Origin: Epichloe hybrida
Taxonomy: Eukaryota > Ascomycota > Sordariomycetes > Hypocreales > Clavicipitaceae
Length of the DNA stretch: 64,000 nt
NCBI GenBank assembly: GCA_019022495.1
Contig: JAFEKR010000020.1
Coordinates: 558,001 to 622,000, forward strand
Direction of reading: 5' to 3'
Positions 29,387 to 40,979 of this stretch are shown here, piece by piece; positions within the stretch are counted from its first letter, which is position 1, and each line of letters begins with the position of its first letter. The notes below the pieces were generated by a model. That model was not told where the DNA came from. It did not search any database and saw nothing but the letters and a program-made list of their open reading frames with translations. The position numbers and the translations under genes were made by a program.

Positions 29387-31492
29387 ATGGGTACGCTGTG
29401 CCCCGAACCAAGACGAACATCCTCTTGAATCAACCCAGAACATGGCTAACGGTGGTACTTTTTGTTTGCCTTGCGTTTAGCTCCCAAGAAGAAGGAACAG
29501 CAGAAGATGTCCCTGGGGGACTTTCTGACTGATGGTGGTGCGTCTTTCGTCCTAGTCGCGGGGCTGTCGTGAACCCCCGCCGTTAACCCGCGTCCTCGAC
29601 GGAACAATGGATTTCTAATACCTTGGACAGGATTCGGAGGTGGCTCATGGGCTGATGAAGTTGAAGAAACTTATGGTGAGTTGTTTCTTCCCTGGAACTT
29701 GTATGTTGCAGCAACAATGAAAAGCTAACCATTTGTCCCTTGCAGTGACTGGTATGCGATATCAGTTCTATGTCATGAATCAAACGCGTACCATGTCGCT
29801 CGCCACTAACCTGTGAATGATAGGCACGCAGCCTTTGCCCCCTAGCGACCGACCTCGCTACGGAGGTGGCAGCAGTAGCACTGGCATGTCGTCTTGGCAG
29901 GACCGTGGTAAGCATTGCCGAGAATCATAGTGCTAGGTCGACGACGTGTAGGCCATGGCTAATTCGGGACAAGGCTACTCTGTTCGTGAAACCGCCCCTG
30001 CGCAGTTCCCAGATAAGCCCCCTTTCACTGCTCATCTTGGTAACTTGTCCTATGACGCAACTACCGAAACCGTTACCGAGTTTTTCGAGGGCTGTGATAT
30101 TGTCAGCGTTCGCATCATCGAGGATCGTGAGATGATGCGCCCCAAGGGATTCGGGTACGTCGAATTTACCGACGCTGAAGGACTGAAGAAGGCCTTGACC
30201 CTTGACGGAGAGTCCTTCCAGGGTCGTATGATTAAAATCAAGGTTGCAGATCCTCGTGAGTGACTCTCCTGTGCGTGGTCTGGTTGAAGTGCTAGGCTAA
30301 ACTGACTCGATGACGAACAGCCCGTGGCGGTGACAGCCGTGGCGATTCCTCACGCGACCTCAGCGACTGGACTCGCAAGGGACCTCTCCCCGACCTTCCT
30401 GGACGTGGTGGCCGTCCTGGCTCCGACTTTGGTGGCGACCGTGAGCGTCGCCCTCCCCGTGACCCGGCTGCCGAAACCCGTGCTCCCCGTGAAATCAACT
30501 GGGAGCGGCGCGGGCCCCTGGCTCCTCTGTCGCCTCAGGAAGGCCGCTCTGGACCTCGTGATGGCAGCCGACCCCGTCCCGGACCTGAAAGCCTCGGTGA
30601 ACGTGGCGAGTCTCACCGCGGAAGCCGCCAAGGCTCCGCCTCTTGGGGAGAGGCTCGACAGGAAGGTTCTCGCCCTCCCCGACGTGAGCAGCAGCCCGAG
30701 CGGGTTGTCACGGCCGCCGAGAAGGACTTCCAATGGCGCAGCAACATGAAGGCTGACTCTGTCAAGGCTCAGGAGGAGCCTGAATCTCCCGCTTCTCCCC
30801 CGACGGCCGCTGCCGTTCCCGCCAGCCGCCCTCGCCTCAACCTGCAGAAACGAACGGTAACCGAGGCACCCGACGCTGCTGCCACCACCCCCAGCGGCGA
30901 TGCCAAGGCCAGTCCCTTTGGTGCTGCCCGCCCTATCAACACGGCTGCCCGAGAGCAGGAGATTGGGGAGAAGCGAGAACAGGCCCTGCGCGAGAAGAAG
31001 GAGGCCGACGACAGGGCCAAGGACGAGCGACGACTTGCCAAGCAGGCTGCTGCCGAAAAGGAAAAGGCGGAGCAGGCAGAGGAGCAGGCCAAGCAAGAAG
31101 AAGCCACTACCACGAAGACCAAGGATGGTGAGGCTGATGTGGCTGATGCGGCGCAAGAGGGCGCTGAAGAAAAAGATGGTGCCCGAAGCCAAGAAGCACG
31201 AGAGCCCAAGGAGGCCCCCAAATCAAAGGCGACGGAAGCCTCCAACTGGAGATCCGCCTCCAGCGATCAACGCGCCCCCCGTGGAGCCCACGGCAATGCC
31301 CGAGGCGGACGTAGTGGTGCTCCCCGAGGAGCTCGCAACGAAGGCCGAGGGCCGCGTGCCAATGGAGCATCATCTCGAGAGCAGACTTCTGCCCAGGGGG
31401 CAGGCGAAGGAGAAGCTACGTCAGCTGACAATGACGGATGGACGACTGTGCCAAACAAGAAGGGGCGTCCGGGACGCCCCCTGGCGTCTTAG
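29387..31492 (+). CDS. TIF3: translation initiation factor eIF4B
   Basis: RNA-binding factor that stimulates the eIF4A helicase during mRNA recruitment in the cytoplasm. Exons are 29387-29390, 29481-29537, 29631-29675, 29746-29751, 29824-29907, 29974-30255 and 30321-31492 (549 aa). The first exon is only ATGG and the fourth is 6 nt; both keep frame. The N-terminus MAPKKKEQQKMSLGDFLTDG with GFGGGSWADEVEETYVTG is the eIF4B signature. An RRM follows with RNP2 HLGNLS and RNP1 KGFGYVEF, about residues 83-158. Then comes an RGG/Arg-Asp-rich region (GDSRGDSSRDLSDWTRKGPL). A Lys/Glu/Ala-rich helix follows (about EKREQALREKKEADDRAKDE), and the C-terminus DNDGWTTVPNKKGRPGRPLA ends the protein. Only the acceptor CAAG before exon 6 is a less usual splice signal. 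Confidence 0.93.
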
Positions 31493-32469
31493 GGAGAATA
31501 AAAGCAATGAGATTGTACATTCTAGTCTAATTGTCTCCTTTTTTCTGGTTTCTTTTATTTACACGACAGGTTGAAACTTTTTTTTTTTTCCCCTTCTTCT
31601 TCCTATACGTCGTACTCTTTTTCTTCTTCTCCTTTCCATTTCCGGTTTTATTTTATTTTTCACGACCTATAGATGCCGTCGCAAGATAGCGCCCATGGAA
31701 TCCAGACCTGCTTCACCTTCTTCCACTCTCACATGTTTGCCTCTTCTGATGTCCACGGGTCCTAGCGCGGGAGGGATGGAGAAGGGTGACTACTTTTGAC
31801 ACATTTTTTTTTTTCCTGTGCTCTTTCTTTGCAATGCAGGATGGAAACGAAAAGTCGCACCTGATCTGATGCCATTTTCTTTTGATAAAAAGGTACAGAC
31901 GCCGTGTCTCAGGTTGATAAGAAAATGACGGCTTGTCAGGTCTTCCACATCTACGAGCACCCAGGCTGGTTCCGTTTTATTTTCCTTTTTCCCTGTCATC
32001 TTGGAACACGTTCTGCCACGCATACATGCTGCACATGACTCATGAAGGACGAAAAGAAGCTTTGAGAGACGGAAGGGATGGGAGCGGAGTGATTAGAGGG
32101 GGGGCTCGTGCGGTGCTTTTTTTTTTCGTCGAGTTCTAAGATAGTACGCAATGATTAAAATACGGTGGCTCCGAGAGTTGGGGATCACGACGGCTTGAAA
32201 ATGGGTACGAATTGAATGTGTGTACGCGTCAAGATGAATGGGGGGGGGGGGGGTACGAATTAGTCGTGTGTAGTCCGTAGAAGTCAAGGTGGGAAAGAAA
32301 AAAAAAACAGAGTACTATTTGCGTGACAAAGAAAAGATGTTCCCGGCAGACAAAAGTATTTTTCCCAACAAACAAGCAAGTCAACACGGATACCAAGCCA
32401 ACAGAGAGAAATGTGTCCCCTTGCCTAAGACCTCCTTTTGGCGCCCATCTCTTCGGCCCCATAGTCGTC
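31493..32469. other. eIF4B 3' region and convergent intergenic space
   Basis: Non-coding, with several T-rich runs (about 31577-31590 and 31803-31816) typical of 3' untranslated sequence. A G13 run sits at about 32240-32252. No gene recognised. Confidence 0.4.
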
Positions 32470-32939
32470 CTAGTCGTCGTCGAACCTCGACAGCTTGCGG
32501 CCCACCCAGATGGCCAGGCCCGTCAAGGCGCTGCCCAGCAGGAAGCACGTCTCGAACCAGCGGTCCACGAGGCCGAGGAAGCGGCTGATGGGGTCGGTGT
32601 CGGCGAAGCTGGGGGCCGACAGGGACGGGGACGGGGACGGGGACGGGGACGGGGACGGGGACGGGGATGCGGACGAATCCGGCAACACCCTCTTGCCGAC
32701 GGCCCAGAAGCCCAAGAGCCACGCGCCAAAGAGCGCAGACTGCAGGCCCCATTCGCCGTCGAAGCTCCATCCCGCGCCCCGGCGGCGCCCGTGACCACGG
32801 CCCACCAGCAGAAACAGCAGCGACGGCACCGTGGCGCGCAGGGCGAGGTTTCCTGGCCACCGGGTCCACCACCTCCAGGACTATGATCAAGGCGGCGGCG
32901 AAGGGTGGCAGCGCCATGAGCGCCTGGGCGTCGAGCTTG
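32470..32939 (-). CDS. small integral membrane protein with an apparent 1-nt frameshift; N-terminus unresolved
   Basis: Two frames join into one plausible protein. The upstream frame gives KLDAQALMALPPFAAALIIV followed by LEVVDPVAR. At AGGAAACC (A run at 32849-32851) the frame must lose one base to continue as NLALRATVPSLLFLLVGRGH. It goes on with LQSALFGAWLLGFWAVGKRV, a (Ser-Pro)n linker, and DRWFETCFLLGSALTGLAIW ending GRKLSRFDDD at the TAG in 32470-32472. Three or four hydrophobic spans are visible. A homopolymer indel in the assembly or a recent mutation explains the break equally well. The true start may be the Met at about 32918 or lie in an upstream exon beyond CCCTAACAAG. No family was recognised. 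Confidence 0.6.
32622..32667. repeat. hexanucleotide tandem repeat GGGGAC, coding
   Basis: About 7.5 copies. In the frame chosen for the membrane protein it encodes a run of Ser-Pro on the minus strand. The same DNA would give Val-Pro in the neighbouring frame. Confidence 0.85.
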
Positions 32940-33439
32940 TTAGGGTTTCGGACCGCGCATAAGTCAGAGTTAGGGTCTGAGTCGGAGCTGTAATTCAAAA
33001 ACGGCCATATTTTGCCCGATGATCTCTCGTCATCTCTCATCATCTCTTATCATCTCATTATAGGAGAAAAGGAGGGGAGGAAAAGGTGGCCGCCGGTGAG
33101 AATAAAGGCCGGGGCAATAAGAGGCATGCATGTCAGGATGATGGAAGTTTGGCGTCTGGTAGGACAACGTGTTCGTCCCGCTCGTCCCGTACATGATGAA
33201 AGTGGAGCCGCCAAGGGGCATCCATGGACATCCAGCGTTCAAAACACCTCATCAAATGCTGCTCATCATCGTCAACTCGCTTTGATTGCAAAAGATGCAT
33301 CTACCTAGTATTTCTGCAATCACACTCGCTTCGGATATATCCCTCCTCCTGATACTAATTTCACACAAAAATCCAATCATCCACCACAACTGCACCACCA
33401 CATTTGCCAGGCTCGACCGAATACCCCAAACCGTCGTCT
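32940..33439. other. intergenic, no gene seen
   Basis: It contains direct repeats ATCTCTCATCATCTCTTATC (about 33033-33057) and GGGTTTCGGACC/AGGGTCTGAG-type words. It might include a 5' exon of the membrane protein gene, but none is convincing. Confidence 0.35.
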
Positions 33440-34318
33440 CTAGCCGGTAGAAGCATCTTTTCGTGCTCGTCGCACTGCGCACTGCACCGCGGCCTGTTCA
33501 CAGCGGCGCCCGGGCCCAGACTCAGCATCTGCAGCAGGTCCCTCTGGTCCGTCTGGCCGCGTCATAGCCTCCGTTTCCAAAGTAGCATCCGCTTCGGTGG
33601 GTGACGTATTGTCAGGTTGATGGGCAGATGGGGTTAGTGCGAAATCTCGGGACAATATGCCTTCTGCTGCAAGGTCCTGCTGCCCTCGGATTGCGTCTGC
33701 GGCCAAGACGTTCTTTCGGATACCGTTGCCTAGATGGGCCAAGAATAATCGACTTCGACGCAACCCGGCCTCCATAGGGTCCTGATTGCCACCAGAAAGA
33801 CACAGTGCGTCATCTCGTGAGTGAGCGGGAGGAGCCGACATTGCCCGCTGAAGTGTTGCAAAGTCCTCCATAGGTGTCGGGTACGATTTCTCAGACGCTG
33901 GACGCAACAGCAAGCCGTTAAAAGGCACGCTTTCGCTCACGTTTGTCTCGTCGATTGTGGCAACGTCGAAGCGCATATTCTTCAAACGATTTTGATCGAT
34001 TTTCTTGAAGTCATCAAGTTCTAGTGCCCTTCTTGATGCAAGGGTTCCATCAACCTCGTATCCCAGAGAGGAGGATCCTAATGGAGCTGGTGACTGAGAA
34101 GATAGTCCATTGTTGCCTGAATCCTGCTCCCCGTCTTCGTCGTCATCTTTGGGATTGCTGTCTCGCGGTCCCTGCGGAGTTCGTGTGACATCAATCGATT
34201 CCTTCAGTTTGTCTGCGGGCAGCTTGTGGCACGCATCTGGGCCGCCAACTTGCTCGATACGTCGCCGTTCGGCAGGAGACTGGCCATGCTGCGCCGCGCT
34301 GTCGCTGCATCCGTCCAT
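33440..34318 (-). CDS. hypothetical protein, predicted disordered
   Basis: One open frame of 292 residues from ATG 34318 (MDGCSDSAAQHGQSPAERRR) to the TAG at 33440. Composition is polar and acidic (SNPKDDDEDGEQDSGNNGLS), with a more ordered-looking middle (DDFKKIDQNRLKNMRFDVAT and VSESVPFNGLLLRPASEKSY). No domain was recognised. It begins only 60 nt after the stop of the stress-protein gene on the same strand, which is very tight for separate fungal genes. It may be an independent gene, part of the same transcript, or an extension joined by an intron I could not find. Confidence 0.5.
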   Translation of the reverse strand: MDGCSDSAAQHGQSPAERRRIEQVGGPDACHKLPADKLKESIDVTRTPQGPRDSNPKDDDEDGEQDSGNNGLSSQSPAPLGSSSLGYEVDGTLASRRALELDDFKKIDQNRLKNMRFDVATIDETNVSESVPFNGLLLRPASEKSYPTPMEDFATLQRAMSAPPAHSRDDALCLSGGNQDPMEAGLRRSRLFLAHLGNGIRKNVLAADAIRGQQDLAAEGILSRDFALTPSAHQPDNTSPTEADATLETEAMTRPDGPEGPAADAESGPGRRCEQAAVQCAVRRARKDASTG

Positions 34319-34378
34319 GCTGAAAGAGGTGTCATCTGCATGGTCATTGCAGCCCGAAATTGCACGAATTGGAGCATT

Positions 34379-37300
34379 CTATGACGCCTCTTTCGTGGAG
34401 TGGGCTTCGTCAGACTCTTCTTCCTCGTCGTCGACGCCCATTTTAAGAGCAGCAGCTTCTCCGACTTCCATCTTGTGCAATTGTTCCAGCTTCTCTTGTT
34501 GGCTGAGGGCATCCCTCCCATCCACGACGTCAAATTCCTCCTCTTCCTCGTCCTCGTCCTCGTCCTCCTCCTCGGTATCTCCTCCAGCACTGCTCGGGGA
34601 CTTGTGAAGTAATTGTTGTGGGGGGGTTCCGTTGGCTGCCGGGCCGGGGCTCGAGGGACGAGATCGGGGAGCCAGACTGTCGCGTAGTGGTTTGATGGTT
34701 GGGTCAAAGGCTGCTGGCAACCCAAGGACCTTGGCGACTTGATGGGCTTCCTCGTCTGGGGAGTTCTGGGGCTCGAGTTCGTACGTGCTGCTCGTCTCGC
34801 TATCGGCCTCGTGCAGACCATTGTTGGAGGCGAGCATTGACAGATATGTTTGACGGGTCGTGTCATTGGCGCGCTTGACCTTCTTTTTGATCCGCTTCTC
34901 CGTCGGTCGCACAACGACAACGGGGACGGGTGAGTATTGCAGGCAGTATTTGGAGAAGGAGTTGCGAGAGCTGACTAGGCCCTGAATGCCACCCAACGAG
35001 CGACCTCTCGTACCAACAATGAGCATTGCTGGCTGGTACATTTGAATCTAGAACATGCAAGCCAGCACGGTCGCGAGTCAGTCTCTCTCGCTGGAAACGC
35101 AAAATTGAAGCATGGATAGATGACATGGCATCACTTACCAGCTTCTGGAAAGTCGCATGCAGCTTGCCAACAGCATATTCTAGCACGAAGCTGATGGCGC
35201 GATTGGCACAATTTTTGGCCAGTACGCTCTGCATGACGTTCTGTGCGTCGTCCTGATATTGCTTGTCATTATATCGAATTTCCTTCTCGATGACACGAAC
35301 GCAGATAATCTCGTCGCCGTCATCCACCAACTCGTCCAATAGCCACTGGATCGCATAGTCGGAATAAGAGTTCTCATCCACGCCGACCATGAAGCTGCGA
35401 GATCGTCGCCGAGCTTGATAGCCCTTGTGCCGGACGTTGAGCGTCAGAGACAATGTGTTGTTCTTGGTGGCCTCGCCGCTGGGCACATTGTCGAAACCAA
35501 CGTGGTTTTGGAATCTGTCATTTTGTTGCTCCGTCAGCGTCACCATGATGGGTAGGATGAATCGTCGTGCAACGCAGCCTCGACGCCGTTGGTGTGGCCA
35601 GAATAAGGCGTAATGATGAAGGGAGAGAGAGAGAGAAAGAATGAGGGAGGATTGAATGCGACGAGACGAAGGGGAGAGTGGGAAAAAAAAACAGGATGAG
35701 GAGAAGAAGGCTGAGGCAGCCTCAAAACAGACAAATGGGAAGAGTTTGGCTGACGATGATGACTGTGACTGCAACTGCGACTCCACCTACTAGGACAAGT
35801 TACTTCTGGATGCGACTTCCCAACCGTGAAGGATGCCTGCAGACCAAGGGCAAGGGGGGGGGGGGGGCAACTTGCTACCCACCCCCCTGTCTGCCACTCT
35901 GCCACTCTGCCATTCTGTCTGCCACCTGCCACCCTCACCCAAGCAAAAAGTGTGTCAATGAGTTGCTACGGAGCAATGCTTACTCCGCCCCCCTCACTCA
36001 TGCATGGGTGGATGGGTGGATGGGTGGTGGTAGTGGTGGTACAAGTAATGGTAGTAGTGGCGCGGCAGCTTGCGGCGGGATTAAATAAGTGGGTGCGCTG
36101 GTTGCATTGCAAGTTGGATGCATTTGGGCGTACATACATGTATGTACATAAGTCGGCACAGCAGGGCAGATCAAATGGGCAGAACAGAGAAGAGTGGAGC
36201 TGCGGAAGAACCTTCCTTTGCGTTGCTTTGCGTTGCGGCTGATCAAATCCATCAATCAACTCGACTGATGGGCGAGCCGTGCAGCCATGCAGCCGTGCAG
36301 CCGTGCAGCCATCGCAACCTCCACTCCATCAGGTAATAGGAATCACAACGTCATGTGGGCCGGGATATACTCTTGGAATCGTTGCGCGGAACGGTGTAGA
36401 CTCGGGTTGGTTGGAAATGCCGAATTGGTGTGCACGACAGGACGAGCTGAAAGAGTCTGTCCGACCTCGTAACATAATGCTGCTGCACCACGGCTTTTTT
36501 TCCCTTTTCAGTTCCAATTCATGCGACGACATGCGGGACTTCCCACAGCGAGCATGGGCCATGATGCAGCAAACGACAGGTTGGGTCATGTAGTAAGGAG
36601 CGCGAGACGAGCAAAACATGACACAACTAGAAGGGAGGGAGAAGCATCACATGAAGAAACAGGAGTAGTAGCCCTACCTTTGCGGCGGCGGCGATGCGGC
36701 TCGAATGTGCAGCCCGTTTGACATTGGCTTGTGGAGACTGGGAGCCACGGACGGGTTCCTCGAGCGTCGGAACGAGACGGACGAAACCGACGATTTTCGA
36801 CCAAACGAACTCTCCGATGGGGCATCGACGGGCGTTGGGATGGAAGGTGAATGACCGGGCTTCGGCAGCTCATCGGGGAAGGTGATGCACGATTTTCTGT
36901 CGCCCATCGGCGAAACCTCGACGCTCGCAGCGGAGCTCTGGTTGGATCCGAGCGCGAACGTGGACGTCGAAGTGGCCGCGGACGAAGATGCTGATATAGC
37001 AACCGCCGTGGCGAGTTGAGGGTTGGAAACTAGGGGAAGTTTCGCCTTGGTGTCGGTGCCGATGCTGGTGTCGGTGTTGGCGCCAGCGGTGACACTGGTC
37101 TTTGCAGTTGCTATCGACGCTGGCGTCTTGACACTGGCAATGATGCTGATGTCGGTGTTGACGTTGGAGTTGGCGTCGGACTGGACTTTGACCGGTTCTG
37201 GCTGCGGAGAGTCGCGCGAATCACGCTTGTTGGCATTGTTCCGTGTCTGCGCGGGCGGCCCCTGGGATGCAACCTTGGGTGATGATGGCTGCGACGATAC

Positions 37301-37483
37301 CGGCAACACGTTCGAGATGGGGCTCTTGGCTGTTCGCGATGGATGCATGATCCAGGATAGCCTCTTGAGCCGGGACGCTCCCCCCCGTCCCTGACCCATC
37401 GCGGGACTCGAGTCGCCAATTTTATCTTCGGTGCGATGACTGCCAAACACGGAAGATTTTGGACGACCAGCAAAGGTGAGCAT
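34379..37483 (-). CDS. universal stress protein (UspA) domain protein
   Basis: Exons are 36678-37483, 35139-35514 and 34379-35047 (616 aa). The N-terminal exon is Ser/Thr/Ala-rich and disordered (MLTFAGRPKSSVFGSHRTED to HKPMSNGLHIRAASPPPQR). It splices in phase 2 to RFQNHVGFDNVPSGEATKNN. The Usp fold follows: RSRSFMVGVDENSYSDYAIQ, WLLDELVDDGDEIICVRVIE, and the nucleotide loop MLIVGTRGRSLGGIQGLVSS with YSPVPVVVVRPTEKR. This fits the G-x2-G-x(9)-G-S type ATP-binding group. The tail is acidic (GGDTEEEDEDEDEEEEEFDV). Fungal members are thought to bind nucleotides and modulate stress responses; the role here is unknown. Intron 1 is 1163 nt, very long for this genome. A second ATG at 35546 reads in frame through the acceptor and could start a short isoform. 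Confidence 0.85.
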
Positions 37484-40010
37484 TGGTGGCTAGAGAGAGC
37501 AGAGAAGAACGACGGGACGGGATGCGACAGAAGGCCAGTGATGAAGATGAACAATGAAGAAGAAGAAGAGAGAGATAGAGAGAGAGAAATCAAGTAAGCA
37601 AGAACGCAGCTCGAATCCGAATTCGAATCTCGGGGCTTGTCTTGTCTAGTCTTGCCTTGTTATCTTGTCTGTTGGCTCCGTCGAACCGAAAGGCTCGGAT
37701 AGGTTGGGCAAATTTCAGTCGGGTCGTTTCGCGTGTTGATTTGAATGAAACGTTGTCCGGGGCCAAAAAGAGAAGGGGGGAAACGGGTCAAAAATACAAA
37801 AAGGAATAATATTTGTGTCTTGCTGGGGGGGGGGAATTGGGTAATCTAAAAGACAGCAATTCTGCAGCGAGACCAGTCTGGTCTGGCTCCCTTTTTCGGC
37901 ACGGCTGTGCCGAGCAAGGAGACACGAAGTGATCACAATCGGGAAGGTGCAGCAAAGCAGGAGTTAACGACTTCGAGGTTGAAAAGATGCGGCCGATCTG
38001 GATTGGCTGCGAGTTTTGCTTGTGTTGTGCGATGCGATGCGAGGCGAGGCGAGGCGATTTCGACTCGACTGGATTCGCACAAGAGACGAGCCGATGGCGC
38101 GATCAGTTACTCCGTAATGGAGCAGATGCACAAATGCGCAGGTCCGACCGGAGGCAGATGCGATGCGATGCGGTAGATGGATAAGGTCCTGTCTGTGCGC
38201 TTCGATGCGATGCAGCAGCGTTGCAATGCAGTTGTCGGTGGTATTTGAAGGGTGCTTTGCGCTTCCTTTTTTGTCTCTTGCTGATGTCACTTCACTTTTT
38301 CACCCCCAGATCTGCACGGCAACATCCAGTCCGGGACTGGGGCCGCCAAGTAAAACAATGATGGGGATGATGGGGATGATGACGACGATGGTGATGAGCA
38401 ACAAGCATGAGATGGGGGCAAAGAAAAAAAAAGCCAACAGCGCAAGGCGTCCGACTCCTCCAAAAAAACGGCAAGCTACCTGGCTTGGTTGCGTAGATCC
38501 GACTCCAACAGCCTGTCTGTCTGTCCACCTCCCTCTGTGCCTCTGTCAGTCAGACTCAGTCAGACAGTTCCTGTTGCCTGTTGTCGTCTCGGTGAGTCAG
38601 TGATGGGCTTGTAATCCGTAGCTGTGTGGTGATGCCGGGGTGGCTGGGAGGGAGCTTGGAGCTTGGACCACGCCAAGGTCAGACAGGCAAGAGCAGCGAC
38701 GGCGCGGTGGCAGGAGCTCTGGACCAAAGCGGGTCAGGCCAACGGACGATAATTTCGTTGATGTATGTAGTCCGTTGTATTACCAGACTCCGTACATATG
38801 CCCATCGGTATATCAAGTATTATCAAGGGAACCCGCTCGAATCGGTCTGGTGCCAGGTTGCCGGGTCGCCGGGTCGCCGTCTGTGTGTCTCTGGTGTTGG
38901 TTCCCGGCTTGGCCTGCGCGGCCTGGTTGTTTTCCCTACTTCTTCCTTCCCCTTTGTCCCAGGGAGAAAAAAAAAAAAATCAACGGTTTGTGTGTAATAG
39001 TCGATACGCTGCCAGACGTCGTGGACGGCGCGATTCAAATTTTGTGAATCTGAAGCTCTGGTCAGGTTCAGGTCAGGGCAGGTCGTCTGGGATTTGGATT
39101 GTCAATGAATGCGGATCATGTATGCCTGATATGTCTGAGGAATAAAACCCCAAACGCCCGGCTTGCGCGGACCGTGACGTGATAAGAACGGAGCCGAAGC
39201 CGAAGCTGGGTGCTGGTCGACTCCTTCTCTCCTCTCCTGGTTAGCTTTGTAGTTGGGCGATAAAAGGAACAAGGATGGCCTGTCCCTCCCTGGCTGGCCA
39301 CCAATACTTCGACACTTGGGGTTAATATTACTCGTTGTCGTCGTGCGCCTGCGATGGAGCAGTCAGTACGTATAGAGGCTTGGAAGAAGTCACAGATTCA
39401 TTAGCTGATGCTGACTTTTGGCACTTTTGGCCGGGCGTGGGTGAGCCAAGGGTGAGTGAGAGGGAGCGCGTCAATGGGTGTAAGTGAGAGAAAGGAGTGT
39501 GTCTCAGACGCTAAGTCTGATGTGGCGCAGCAACCTTGGGCGGGAGCTTGCTTGTCAGCTCTGTTTTGAGGGTCCCGGGCTGATGGCCAGACCTGATTCA
39601 GCAAGATGAGGGATGAAAGTGAGGGATGACTGAACTGTGTGTGTACATGTATGGGTTGTGTGTCTGGTTGGTAGTTCGTTTTCCACCCAACCAATGCGTT
39701 GACAGCCATCCATGTCGTTTGCACTCACGGTAATACCGGGACCAAGACGCAGGAAGTGACGATCAAGTCACTTGGATGCTGAACCCCGCTGTCAGGCTGG
39801 CGAACTTTGTTGTCTATGTATCCTCGAATCCATTCATCAAGCCTGCCAGATTCTGTCAGCAAGCGCAGGAGCAGACGCGGCACCTGGCCTCGCCACGTCC
39901 TAGCTCACTGCCAAGACAATATGGCGCCTCTGATCCGTATGTTATTCAAGGAATCCCGCCGTCGCACCACATCGCGCTGCTGCATCGAGTACATGTAGTG
40001 TACATAGGGG

Positions 40011-40035
40011 CGGCGGCGGCGGCGGCGGCGGCGGC
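40011..40035. repeat. CGG trinucleotide run
   Basis: About eight perfect CGG copies in non-coding sequence. Confidence 0.85.
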
Positions 40036-40940
40036 TGTTCACCAACCGGGATTGTTGCGCTGCATCAGGCATGGAATACTGACTTTTTAAAGGTAATACA
40101 TGGTAACCATAATCAATACTGAAATATGCCAATCAACGTGCCATCGAGTAGGTAGCCAACGCAGGAAAGTCAATGACGCTACCCATTCTGTATAAAGTGA
40201 CCCCGGCACGTGCAGAAATGTGCCACATGGAACGGCGGCATATGTAATGTACATGTAATCCGTACATGTATGGATACTGCTCCGCAAACCAATGAGCAGC
40301 AATGGGTCGTTTAGCTAGTTCATGTATGTATGGTAGCCTCCTCGCTTGGAATAATGAGCCACCAGGAGCACCAGGAGCACCAGGAAGTGAGTGGGTGGGG
40401 GGGGGGCTGCCGCCGTTTCGTTCAAATCGATGAGTCCTGCCCGCGTCAGTGTCAGTATCAACTCATCAACTCATCAACTCATCACATCCAACTGCATCTT
40501 TCTACCGAGACTAGTACTACGTACTCCGCAACCTTTGCATGATGGGCTTCAGCCCGCGTATCCGCTACTTCCTCGTTGACCGCCACACCCTTGCTTTTTG
40601 TTCTATTTCGCTTACCTACCGAGTACGTACATGTACTGTGCTCACCCCATCGACAAATTGCGTCGGTTCTTCAGTGCAAGTGCTATCTATGCTAGGCCTT
40701 TAAGGTGGCCCGTGGGGAGCGTCAAGCGTCTGGGTGAAAAAGCTCAATGCGGAAATTGATCGACGCGCTCACAAAGTTGCTGTGGGAGCTAAAATCCAAC
40801 GTTAAAACCAGTCAACAGCAACAAGCAAGCAAAATGGAGTCCAGGACACATGGCCATGTCCAGAGCGATGGAAAGGCTCACACCGCGGAAAACAAGGAAA
40901 AATCAAGACGCGAGCAGCGTGACATGAAGCACCTCTACTA

Positions 40941-40979
40941 GTCACAGTCACAGTCACAGTCACAGTCACAGTCACAGTC
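40941..40979. repeat. hexanucleotide tandem repeat GTCACA
   Basis: About 6.5 perfect copies, non-coding. GTCAC on one strand and GTGAC on the other give potential half-sites, but a microsatellite is the simplest reading. Confidence 0.9.

Noticed and set aside
30350..31245. Long minus-strand frames opposite eIF4B
   Set aside because: Antisense shadows created by GC-rich third positions. eIF4B motifs on the plus strand are unambiguous.
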